DNA of 64,000 nt from Bryopsis sp. KO-2023. Taxonomy: Eukaryota; Chlorophyta; Ulvophyceae; Bryopsidales; Bryopsidaceae. A program made the translations under genes and the position numbers. The stretch is taken from NCBI GenBank assembly GCA_030272585.1, contig BSYQ01000001.1, positions 10,431,001-10,495,000 of the forward strand, written 5' to 3'. Position 1 is the first letter of the stretch. Each line of letters starts with the position of its first letter. Below, in pieces: positions 17,364 through 28,000 of the stretch. The notes beneath the pieces are model-generated. The model was not told where the DNA came from. It worked only from the letters and a program-made list of their open reading frames with translations, and did no database searches.

Positions 17364-20300
17364 CTAGCGCTTAAAATATCGACGTAACCTATCATGATGA
17401 AACACTCCCTTTATCTTAACCCCTTCAATGGTTTCCAATTCAAACAAACGGTTCCCTTTCTTTTTCTGAACTCGATAAGGGCCCTTCCATTTCGGTTCAA
17501 ACTTCTGACCATGCACACCATCACCAAAGTTATTTCTAACCAAAACCAAACCCCCAATCACAATTTCCTTTTCCAAAAACTTCTGGGGATCCAATTCTGC
17601 AACTTGCTTTTCTCCTATTTGCTTTTCAAGATCACGAACCTTTCTCCTAATTTCCAAAATATCCACTTTCTTTCCCTGTGCATTTTGACCCAATAAGATT
17701 TCTCGGGGCGAAAACCCCAAAACACTTGAACGCGAATCTCTCATCAGCTCAACTGCCTCAGTTACGAATTCCGCCCACCTCGATTTATCTTTCCAACACA
17801 TGCGCTGCAGTCGATGCACGAGCGTCTGATTCGCTCTTTCCACTCTACCATTTGATTTTGGCGAGTACGAACTGATCTCTACCTTTTCAATTTTTTTCTC
17901 GGCCAGATACTTGGCGAAATACGAACTGCCAAATGCTCCTCCATTATCGCCCATCAGCGACTCAATACGGCCCCACTTATGTCGCCAAGCTTCCACAAAA
18001 TGAACGAGCTGATCGCTGGTCGCACTGGACACTGGTTTCGCTTCAACCCAGCGCGAAAAGAAGTCTACACCTACCAAAATGTATTTGTGCACGCCACTAA
18101 TATCCAGGGGTCCCACAAAATCCACCGCCACCACTTGCATAGGACGATCTGTAGGAATCGACAAGCTGGAGGCAGTCTTCCTCAGTTTCCCAAACCGCTG
18201 GCACGTGTCACAAGTACGGCAGTGTGCCTCTGCATCCTTTCGCATATCTGTCCAAAAAAAAGATCGACGCATCCTCTCCAAGGTTTTCTCGACACCAAAG
18301 TGCCCAGCTTTATCGTGACACGTCTCCAAAACCGTCTTGACCATACTGCGCGGAATCACCACCTTATAATCTGAATCCATCCATTTCTGCAACATTCCAT
18401 TTTTCCAAACCAGCTGATGCTTGTAGCACAACTGAGCTGCCTGCAAAAACCCTTTCCATTGCTCTTCCTTTTCCAATTCCCTTTTCAAGCACAACTCCTG
18501 ATTTCCAGCTTCCACAGGGCAAACCTCCGAACGCTCAACGAGATAACGTTGACGAGATAATAGGTCGGCCAAAAAATTCTCCTGGCCGGCAATATGGTGC
18601 ACACGCAAAGGGTACACAAAAAGATCTTGCACCTGAGCCAATTGGCGACGTATAAAATCGGTGGAAGACGTAGCCGAAAACATCGCCACCACCGTTCGAT
18701 TATCAGTATAGATATCGAATTTCTGGTTAATCAAAAAGGCGCGAAGGGCCGTTACCGCTCTGCAAAACCCTCGCAGTTCCGAAAAATTGGAGGAGCGAAA
18801 GGGCTGAGTATTATAGGCACTCCACATAGCCACCAGTCGCTGACCTTGCACCAAGAGAGCACCATGAGCCAAGGACGAACTGTCAACGTACAGACGCAAG
18901 GGCTCGTCGGAATGTGGCTGCCAATAATGCAATCGCCAAAGGGCAGACGTAAGCCGAGTGACCACGGTATCCCAATCTCGACAAAACTCCGGCGTAGAGA
19001 ACCGATCTGGAGGGGCCTGACAATAAGCACGCAGGCGAGCAAGAACCGCCGACACATTGGGGTTGAAAGGAATCAGCCCCAAACATAAACCGAAAAAACT
19101 CCGCAACTGCAATCGGGAAACCGGGCGCTGAAATTGAGCGACCTTAGTAATCACCGAAGGATCCAAACAAACCCCCTGGGCGGAAAAACGAACCCCCACG
19201 AAACAGACCTCATTCTGAAAAAACGAACACTTCGCAAAATTAAGCACCCAACCATCGCGCTGAAGCTCTTCACAAAGAATAAGCAACGCGCGACGGTGGG
19301 ACTCAATAGAATCCGACCCCAAACAAAGATCATCAACATACCCCGATAATTCCGCATCCGGGACCTCTTTTCGTAACCGAGAACGAACACGGCTGAGAGA
19401 ATATTGAATTGCCCGCAAAAACCAATGCATTGAATTATGAAACCCAAAGGGCAACCGAGTAAAAACGAAAAATTGGTGGTCGAAACAAATCCCAAAAAAC
19501 TTATGCAACGACGGATGCAGGCGAATACAAGTGAACGCCGACGACACATCCAGAGTAGAAAAAATTTTCTTTTGCCCTAAGGTACGAACCAAGGCATGGC
19601 GATGCAAGCCTGGAGAAAATACTTGACGCACTGAGGCGTTAAGCAAACGAAAATCCACGACCATACGCAATGCAGAGGAATGAGGTTTGGGAACCAGAAA
19701 AAAAGGGGCCATTACCCGAGGGGTCCAGGAAACTGGCCGCAGAACGCCTTGCTTGGTCCAGGTGGTGATCTGTTGCTGAGCAGCAAGAAACTCCTGACCC
19801 ACCAAGGGAGGTTGGGGGGGTGCAAGCGTGCTAGGAGTCGAAACAAAAGGCAATTCCTCGATGACCTCAGGTTTGAACGAGCCCACTGTCGACGCAAACA
19901 AGGCCGGAAATTGCAAGGGTAAATCCGCAGCACAGGGCCGAACATTAGCAACCATAGTAGCGGGAGTGGTGGGAGGGGAATAAGTGGCGAGAGTACGAAC
20001 AATCCCATCCGCTTGCTTCAACTCCACTGTCGTTGCCGCCAACAAAACCCCAGCAATCGCTGTCCGACTTCCCAACATAACCGGCGTAGCTGTGGCATTA
20101 GTAAGAGTAACTCGCAGAGAGTGGCCACGCATCCAAATGGCCGAAGAAGCCGATACACCCGCTGGCAAACGTCCAGAATCAAAAAACGCCACCGAGGTCG
20201 AGGGTACAATAGGGAGTACCACAGTAAGGGTGGATTGGGCAGCAATAACCCGAGAGGACCCCAAGGCACAGAACAACACACCATCCTTAACCACTGGCTG

Positions 20301-20615
20301 CACTGGCAAGGGTTCAGCAGCCGTTAAACGCCAAACAACCCCTTGATCATCAACCGAATCAGGAGCGACGGCCAAACATTGAACGGCTGGTTGACGAGGA
20401 AGTTCTAAAACCCGATGCGCGGGATTGGGCTTGGCCTTGAGCTCACTAAGAACGTCGTTCCCCAAAATCATGTCGTAACCCAACTCGGGACAAACAAAAA
20501 CCCATTGCTGAAGAGATGTTTGTCCAATAGTGAGCGTCACCTGAGCAGTACCCAAACAAGTCAACGCCGACTGATTAGCACAGCGCAAAACGCGCTCCGT
20601 AGGTTGAGGAACAGC
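17364..20615 (-). CDS. Retrotransposon B pol: RT, RNase H, integrase (5' end cut by hAT-2)
   Basis: Runs from the hAT-2 target duplication to a stop just inside the 3' LTR. The beginning completes the protease (GYDMILGNDVLSEL). RT at about 300-500 has VVDFRLLNA, STLDVSSAFTCIRL, LPFGFHNS and YVDDLCLGS, an intact YxDD. RNase H has YVDSSSLAHGALL and IYTDNRTVV. The integrase zinc domain (GHFGVEKTL, then CRTCDTC) leads to a DDE core: VDFVGPLDI, MGDNGGAFG, SNGRVERANQ. The C-terminal part ends KGVFHHDRLRRYFKR with no chromodomain. Apart from the hAT-2 break the frame is intact. Confidence 0.92.
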   Translation of the reverse strand, partial: AVPQPTERVLRCANQSALTCLGTAQVTLTIGQTSLQQWVFVCPELGYDMILGNDVLSELKAKPNPAHRVLELPRQPAVQCLAVAPDSVDDQGVVWRLTAAEPLPVQPVVKDGVLFCALGSSRVIAAQSTLTVVLPIVPSTSVAFFDSGRLPAGVSASSAIWMRGHSLRVTLTNATATPVMLGSRTAIAGVLLAATTVELKQADGIVRTLATYSPPTTPATMVANVRPCAADLPLQFPALFASTVGSFKPEVIEELPFVSTPSTLAPPQPPLVGQEFLAAQQQITTWTKQGVLRPVSWTPRVMAPFFLVPKPHSSALRMVVDFRLLNASVRQVFSPGLHRHALVRTLGQKKIFSTLDVSSAFTCIRLHPSLHKFFGICFDHQFFVFTRLPFGFHNSMHWFLRAIQYSLSRVRSRLRKEVPDAELSGYVDDLCLGSDSIESHRRALLILCEELQRDGWVLNFAKCSFFQNEVCFVGVRFSAQGVCLDPSVITKVAQFQRPVSRLQLRSFFGLCLGLIPFNPNVSAVLARLRAYCQAPPDRFSTPEFCRDWDTVVTRLTSALWRLHYWQPHSDEPLRLYVDSSSLAHGALLVQGQRLVAMWSAYNTQPFRSSNFSELRGFCRAVTALRAFLINQKFDIYTDNRTVVAMFSATSSTDFIRRQLAQVQDLFVYPLRVHHIAGQENFLADLLSRQRYLVERSEVCPVEAGNQELCLKRELEKEEQWKGFLQAAQLCYKHQLVWKNGMLQKWMDSDYKVVIPRSMVKTVLETCHDKAGHFGVEKTLERMRRSFFWTDMRKDAEAHCRTCDTCQRFGKLRKTASSLSIPTDRPMQVVAVDFVGPLDISGVHKYILVGVDFFSRWVEAKPVSSATSDQLVHFVEAWRHKWGRIESLMGDNGGAFGSSYFAKYLAEKKIEKVEISSYSPKSNGRVERANQTLVHRLQRMCWKDKSRWAEFVTEAVELMRDSRSSVLGFSPREILLGQNAQGKKVDILEIRRKVRDLEKQIGEKQVAELDPQKFLEKEIVIGGLVLVRNNFGDGVHGQKFEPKWKGPYRVQKKKGNRLFELETIEGVKIKGVFHHDRLRRYFKR

Positions 20616-20990
20616 CATACTAGGGATATGATAGGTAATAATCGGCCTGCTGTAAACAGGTCTAAACGGGGTCGGATCGGACTCTGGTTTTCACGAACGT
20701 GTGTTTTGGAGTGATACAAAAAAAGTCGGTTTTTTTTTTTTTTTTCAAAACCGATCATGATCGGCGTCGATCATCGGTGATCGGTGTTATGATCGGACCG
20801 ATTAATCGGGATCGGCGACCGATCCGATCAAAGAACGGCGTCGGCCGATCACGATCCCGATCCGATCAAGGCGTGGAGCTGTGATCGGAATAGTCGGCCG
20901 ATCAAAGTCGGCGTGTTTTCTTTGATCGGTGCAGTGATCGGGGTGTGCCGATCATGATCGGTGTGAAAGGCGCAATGTCGGTCACATCAT
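20616..20990. repeat. hAT-2 left subterminal GATCGG array
   Basis: After about 130 bases a T-tract (20729-20745) is followed by clustered GATCGG/CCGATC motifs in both orientations, the same layout as in hAT-1 but with diverged sequence. Confidence 0.75.
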
Positions 20991-21254
20991 TCAAAATCGG
21001 TTGTGTGGGTCTGATGCCGACTTGCGATCCGAGTACCCGTGTTCACTGACACACCGATGACTCAGATGTGACGTCCAGCGCAAAACTGCCTCCAATATAT
21101 GTCGAGCCTCGAGGCGTTTGGGCCACCTTCTTTTCTCGTGTTATGCTTGGACTTGTCTCTGTTTGCATATTGCGGTCCCTGTTTCGGTCCCTGTTTTTGT
21201 CCCGGTTTCGGTCCCTTTACCCCAGGTCCTGTTTTTTTTCTCTCGGTTTCTGAA

Positions 21255-22894
21255 ATGGTCGACGCGTTCCCTGCTATTCGGTACGCCCGGGAGCTTAACA
21301 GCCTCGGTGGCGCGATTCCTCCCGCGGTGGGAAAAGAACCTGCCGACGCGCGGCAGAGAATCTATGGCTGCGTCCGGTCCCTGCGTCGGTTTTTCGGATT
21401 GGAACGGGTAAGTATCGTTGTCGCGGTTTCTGTTGGTGCTGCTGTTGGTGTCTGTCCGGAAACAGATTTCTTGTTTGCTTGGTTGTGTAGGTTCCGTTCC
21501 TGAAGGTTTGCAGTACTCTCGGATCCGGTTATCTGCAAGCTGCGATGGACAACGACCCGTACCTGCCCAGACTCGTGGACCGTTTGCTGGTGTACCTGGA
21601 GCAAGGCCCACCCGGAATCGTGAGAGAGGGTTACCAGAACCTGGCTTCGGATACGCATCGGGTGATATCGGTTAAAACAGGTGAGTTAAATCAGTTGAAT
21701 ATCTGATGCTGCGGTTGTTTTATTGTTTTTTTCCTGTTAGGGTAACAAGTTGTTGTGTATGGAGCAGGAGTGCTCACAGGATATTGCCTGGAACAGAACC
21801 TGGCTCAGCTAGAAGTTGAGGTCCAGAATATGATAGTAATCTCGGATCAGATTGCTGCAGACTTCTCGATTCCATTACCACCAGCACCAGCACCAGCACC
21901 AGCACCAGCACCAGCACCAGCACCAGCAGCACCACCAGCAGCACCACCCATGCCATCTGGATCAGGATCCTCAGCGCCAGCAGCAGCACCACCGGTTGGA
22001 TCAGGGTCAGGAATGGCACCACCAGCAGCATCGTATGAACCGGCCCCATCAGGACCTGGCTCATTCATCAAGGTGGAGCCTGTGGAACACTGGGGAGACG
22101 ATGACAGCGAAGTGGAGCTGATTGGGGAGTTCCGACCTCAACCAGGGCGTGGATCCTGTGCGGAATATGAAGATGGAGAGTACCCAGATTCAGGATATGG
22201 ATCGGGGTTTGGATCAGGGTTTGGATCGGGGTCAGGACTTGGGTCAGGATCAAGGCCTGGATCAGGATTCGGAAACGAACCTCTCAGAAGTGGTGGCAGG
22301 GGTCCCCAACCTAACTTTGAACAGATGCGGGCCCAGATGCACGCACACAGGCAGGACCAGAGTGAGCCCCAGAGGCAGCCCCAGAGGTACCCAGTAGAAA
22401 CCCCGTTCCCGAGAGATTTTGATGGCTTCTCCTGTCAAACGGATCAGCGCGGTAGAGCCGTGCCCAGAAGGTGCCCAGTACAACAGGACCAGATCCAATT
22501 ATCGGATGAGGAGCGGGTTCAGCTGCGGTTGGAGGACATGGAGCTCAGGACCAGGTACACCTTCAACGGAGATTACAAAATCCAATTCCCCATCAGCTTC
22601 CGGTCGATGGTCCACCTGGTACAGTTCCTCCAAAACGTGGCCCTGGAAAACTCGTGGATTCTCCACAGAATAAAGGAAGCATTATATATCCATGGCATTG
22701 TCATATCAGACACTAAAGTTTACAGGAGAACCGGAAGAGGGGGGTTGGACGGTTTCAGGCGTCATTCAGGGAACTCGGGCACAGTGTTCAGCGTTAGAGA
22801 ATGGAATGATGCACTGGTGGAAGAAATCGATGTTGTAGAGGAGCAGGAGCAGGACCAGGATCAGCAGCACCATGGGGGTGGGTTTGAAGGGTAG
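21255..22894 (+). CDS. hAT-2 accessory protein (unknown function)
   Basis: Exons 21255-21407, 21491-21680 and 21768-22894 splice in phase to 489 residues. Exon 1 ends FFGLER and intron 1 is phase 0, intron 2 phase 1, matching the hAT-1 protein. The middle differs: a Pro-Ala (PAPAPAP) run, acidic stretches and Gly-Ser/Gly-Phe repeats replace the GGRGPPP repeats. The C-terminal block FPISFRSMVHLVQFLQNVAL...LHRIKEALYIHG is conserved with hAT-1 (FPITFASMPHLNQFVQNVYL). Both proteins have a cationic segment just before it and a Glu-rich tail. Conservation of ends and splice sites with divergence of the middle suggests selection on the terminal domains. Function unknown. Confidence 0.8.
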
Positions 22895-23212
22895 GAATGT
22901 GATGATTGTCCAGAGTTTGACAATGGAATGGTGCACTGGTGGGAGAAATCGATTTTGTAGAGGAGCAGGATCAGGATCAGCTTTGCTGGGTAGGAATGTG
23001 ATGATTTGTGATGACTGAGTGGATGTGGATGAAAGAACGAAATGGTACACTGCTCTGGTGGAGGATATCGAGTTTTCAGGAAGCAGTATTGGGATCAGGA
23101 TCAGGACTCAGTGGATCAGTGACTCAGTGGATGATGATGAACGGTTTCCGGACTCAGTGAAATGTAAAACCGTTTGTGGATGATGTTCACCCCGAGGGAG
23201 ACTACGGAAAAC

Positions 23213-23525
23213 TGGAACAGATCCAGGTTGCATGTTGAAAAACTGCCTGTTAAAAAACGGAAAAACCAAGACTGACCCCTCCACAAAAACCCCTGCCAAA
23301 CCATGGAATCTGGAACAGATCCAGGTTGCATGTTAAAAAACTGCCTGTTAAAAAACGGAAAAACCAAGACTGACCCCTCCACAAAAACCCCTGCCAAACC
23401 ATGGAATCTGGAACAGATCCAGGTTGCATGTTAAAAAACTGCCTGTTAAAAAACGGAAAAACCAAGACTGACCCCTCCACAAAAACCCCTGCCAAACCAT
23501 GGAATCTGGAACAGATCCAATTTGC
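23213..23525. repeat. 98-bp tandem repeat
   Basis: Starts of TGGAACAGATCCA at 23213, 23311, 23409 and 23507 give a period of 98 bp and a little over three copies. It lies between the convergent hAT-2 genes. Confidence 0.92.
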
Positions 23526-23575
23526 ATCAGAAACAGATTCAGATCCAGGTTGCAGAAAAAAAGAAGGGAACCACA

Positions 23576-24579
23576 CTAAATCATATCCAGATTGTCCCGT
23601 ATCAGTGTCAGATCCCGCACCTTGGAAACCTGAATCCGCCTCCTGCGCTTATTCAACTGATGCCCGTTAATACTGAACATCCGTTCCACAGATGCACTGG
23701 ACGCTGGTATGCACAAATACTCGGCTGCCAGAACTGCTACAGCTGGGTACAGAGCCTGATTTAACCGCCACCACTCCAGACCTGAAGTCAGTACAGATGT
23801 GAGGGGGGTTGCCCTCACTGCACAGTACCGTTCCCACTCATCTGTTCCTGAATCGGTTGGATCCCCTGATGGATGGACAACTGTGAGCCAGTCATACGTG
23901 GAATGCACCGGGCTTTTTTCTGGTCCTCTGAAGGTGCCGCATGCATCTGCTCCTGCCTCCTGATCCGGTCTCTCTTTGATGCACATTATGAGCTTGTTGC
24001 ACTCCTCTAGCACATCATTCACCCACAGATCGCACCGAGACCACCGAGATTTGAATTCATGGAACTGGTCCGATCCCCACAGATACCGAGTGATAACAGG
24101 ATCATCCAATCGCAAACGTGACGGATCCAGTTGTTGCATGCATCCGACGGCCAGGAGCCAGTTTGGATCATCGAATTCCTCATCCATATTGCTTCTGAGC
24201 TGCTTTCTGAACTGATCCAAGTCCTGACAGGGTAAATCCATTTTGTCGATGATGTCACTGACCCGGGCCATGACCATCAGAACCAGCGAACAGGTGACCG
24301 TTTTTTCAGCCTCCATGCGCTTGGTAGCTTCCTTGTATGGCTGTAAGATCGAATGCAGGTGCCGGAGTTGTATCCATTCCAATTCTGTCAACCGATCCTC
24401 TTCAGACATGGTCTGCAGCATTTTACGCATATCCTCCTTCAGGATCAGGAACCGATGCAGCATGTACCACACAGAGTTCCACCTGGTTTCAACGGGCAGG
24501 GTCAATCTCAGGATCCGCTGCGATCTCCTGACTGGTCCAGGGCAGTCTTCTGTTTCCTCCATCAACCAGTCATCATCAG
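23576..24579 (-). CDS. hAT-2 transposase, C-terminal half
   Basis: Continues the transposase interrupted by element C. It begins in the acidic linker (EETEDCPGPVRRSQ), then ETRWNSVWYMLHRF and the hAT dimerisation region with SSASVERMFSINGHQLNKRR, parallel to hAT-1. The frame matches the N-terminal half across the ATCAG target site if C is removed, so the gene was intact before C arrived. Confidence 0.9.
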
Positions 24580-24852
24580 TGTTATAAACCTCTCTCTCCT
24601 AGGAAAATAACCTCCCAGCGCCCTTCCTTGAAGTCCCTTTAACCCATCAAACCCCCACTCCTTGATGGGACCCTTGAGATGACAGGGATCACCTCAGGGC
24701 GAGACACCTGGGCTTGCTATGAGTCATCCTTTCAGCACACGTGCTATAATGATCTCATGGACCTTAAGCATATGACTAGAGCCATGTTAGTGCCCACGAC
24801 TAACCCTTGAGCTCTAGTAGTGCATAGACATACTCGGCGTACACTTATAACA
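24580..24852 (-). repeat. 3' LTR of element C
   Basis: Contains TCGGCGTACAC near the right edge, absent from the 5' LTR; this accounts for the length difference. Confidence 0.92.
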
Positions 24853-24866
24853 GTGCCCCCTCCCTA
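24853..24866 (-). promoter_or_regulatory. Polypurine tract of element C
   Basis: The minus strand reads AGGGAGGGGGCAC directly upstream of the 3' LTR, the expected plus-strand primer of an LTR element. Confidence 0.75.
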
Positions 24867-25001
24867 ATGTGAAGCCGCCCTCGGCTTTACTAGGGAATCA
24901 AATGCTGATTGGCATCAAGCAAAAGATAGCTGTCTTTTGACATTTGCACTTTCAGAGAAAGAAGATCATCATCATCCAGTGGCCTACTGTGATATGATGT
25001 C

Positions 25002-28000
25002 TCAAACCTTCGCTTTTGATCTTCTACGGATCGTGCGAGGTACTACAGTCGACTGTTCTTGCGATTGGTGAAATGCATCAACCAATTCCTTTGCATGCAA
25101 GACATTTTCTTCGGGTTCCCAAGAGTTATGTTCATGGCCATAACCAAGCCACTTCACAAGGTATTCTGTATGGCATTTCTTCCCTCTGCGTCGCTCTCTG
25201 CGATCAAGAATGCGCTCAACCTCCCACTCCAGATCTCCCTCGATCTCAACAGGTGGTGGTGGTTGTACAGTTCCTTTAGCCCAATATGGCTTTAACAGTG
25301 AAGCATGGAACACCGGATGTATGGGCAAAGTTGCAGGAAGCTTCAGCTTGAATGCAACCTCATTTATTTCACGCTCAATTGGGAAAGGTCCTACCCATTT
25401 TGGCGTTAATTTACGTGAACCTGGGTGCTTGAGTCGAAGATTTCTTGCATCTAATAATACAAGGTCTCCTACTTTGACTTGCACTGGTACACGATGGCGA
25501 TCAGCTTGCGCTTTAAAGCGTTGCTGTGCGGCTTGAAGGCGTTTCTTTGCCTCAACAATCCCTTCCCGAATTTCATTCGTCATTTTCTGAACTTCTGGTA
25601 CAGCCACTTGCTTCGACCCTTTTCTAGGGATCTGAGCAGTTAATGCTGTCCATGGATCTCTTCCATAATTCAGAAAGAAGGGTGTTTCACCAGTTGCTTC
25701 GGATTTAGAGTTATTTATTGCAAACTCTACAACCGGTAACAAATCCGCCCAATTCTTTTGGGATGGCCCGACAAAGTGGCGGAGTGTATCCTCCATGACT
25801 TTGTTCATAGCTTCGGTTTGCCCATCTGTTTGTGGGTGATAAGCCGAAGACAAGGCCTGTGAGATTTCCCATGTATAGCACAACTCCCTGAAGAAGTGCG
25901 ATACAAATCTCGGGTCTCTATCTGTGACCAACTTCTTTGGCATACCATGTGCTTTGAATACATGGTTCACAAAGAGTTTTGCTGCTTCCACGGCTGAGCA
26001 CTCTGTACTTGTTGCCGCCAAATGAACCATTTTGGTCAACATATCCACGAATACGAGGATTGCATCATGACCTTCTCCTCTGGATGGTGGGAGATTAGTG
26101 ACAAAATCCATCGAAACATTTTCCCATTGTGCCTTCGGGATAGGCAAGGGTTTCAGAGGGCCTTGTGGCTTTGTTCGCCTCCCTTTATGCCTTTGACATG
26201 AGTCACATCCTCGCACATAGGATTTGATTTGGTCCTCCATTTGAGGCCACCAGAAATGTTTCTTGATTTGCCGACTTGTCTTAGCCACTCCAAAGTGACC
26301 CGAATAGACAGTGCTATGGCAATCTTGGATTATTTCTTGTCTCAATGATCCATCATTTGGTACTGATATCACATTTCCATTCCACCAAATTCCATCTTGG
26401 TTCTGTAACATCTGGGCAGCTTCCAGAGTTTGATACCAAGGATCTTTGGTGTACCCTTCAACCAGCCTTGACTCCAACTGGGTATGATAACCCCGAGGCA
26501 GAGATGGGACCTCAGGATCCCGCGGTCTAGAAACCAAGCCACTCGATCTCACGGTCTCGCATAATACTCCAATTGAAGAAGGAGAAGACGGTATACGTGA
26601 CAAGGGATCAGCCACATTTACTCGCCCTGGTCTATACTCCCATTCAAATTGGAAATCATGGAGCAATTCTAGCCAGCGGACCTGCCGTCGATTCAAGGTC
26701 GATCGGGAATGAAAGAATGTGTTTGGACTATGGTCGGTAATCACTCGGAATTTTCTGCCTTGCAAGTAGCATCTCCATAATTGAAGTGCATACACAGTAG
26801 CATACATTTCCTGATCACTCGTCGACCAATTGAGTTGTGGACCTTGCAGCTTTTTGCTTTCATAAGCTATTGGGTGTCCTTCTTGCAGGAGAACTGCTCC
26901 AATTGCCTTTGTAGAAGCATCAGTGATTACTTCGAAAGGTTTAGAGAAGTCCGGCAAAACCAAACACGGTGCTTCCGTGAGTGCCGTTTTCACCCCTTCA
27001 AAAGCTGTCTCACACTCATGAGTCCATTCCCATGTCTTCTTCTTTTTGAGAAGATCAGTCATTGGAGAAGCCAAGGCTGAATACCCCTGTACGAACTTGC
27101 GAAAGTAATTGGCGAGTCCGAGGAACGACCTTAAGTCATCCACCCCACTAGGACGAGGCCAATTTTTCACTTTAGCCGTTTTACTCGGGTCAACTGAGAT
27201 ACCATTGCGGCCCACCACGAAGCCTAAGTAGCGCAACTCAGTTTTGTTGAAGTCACATTTGGACTTCTTCAAGAACAATTTATGTTCTCGCAACCTTTGT
27301 AAGACTTCTCGAAGATGTTTCAAATGTTCCTTTGGTGTCTTTGAAAAAACTAAAATATCATCCAAGTAGATCAAGACATATTTGCCAATCATACCATGGA
27401 AGACTGAGTTCATCAGTGTCTGAAACACTGCCGGTGCGTTTGATAATCCCATCGGGAGCACCCGGTACTCAAATAAACCAAAGGGTGTTTTGAAGGCTGT
27501 TTTGGGGATGTCATCTTCCTTGACTCTGACCTGCCAGTATCCGGCTCTCAGGTCAAGAGAAGTAAAACATCCCGAGCCTTGTAACTCATCCAAGAGATCG
27601 TCGATCCGTGGAATCGGGAACTGATTCCGGATAGTTACTTTATTAAGACCCTTGTAGTCTATGCACATCCTGAAGCCTCCATCCTTTTTCGGTACGAAAA
27701 GAACCGGAGCACCCCAAGGGCTAGAACTAGGTCTTATGAGCTTTTTGGCTAAGAGTTCGGACAATTGATCCTGAATCTCTTGCCGCTCTGCGGGTGAATA
27801 CCGAAAAAGTGGCCGGTTTACAGGACGTGTACCTTCTTCTAAAGGAATGTCCACTTCTACGGCTCTTTCCGGGGGATATTCCGCCAAACCAGTTACAAAC
27901 AAATCATCAAATTCCTCCAAGAGAGATTCCATCTCCTTCTCAGGGACTTGATCTGATTCACCGGTTTCCTCCGCTACACTTACATGTGCGGGTACGTCCT

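Noticed and set aside
21852-22121. Gln/His-rich frame overlapping the hAT-2 accessory gene
   Set aside because: It is the alternate reading of the Pro-Ala CCAGCA repeat and has no homologue in hAT-1.
23213-23525. Regular repeats resembling a CRISPR array
   Set aside because: The repeats are contiguous 98-bp units without unique spacers, in a eukaryotic transposon.
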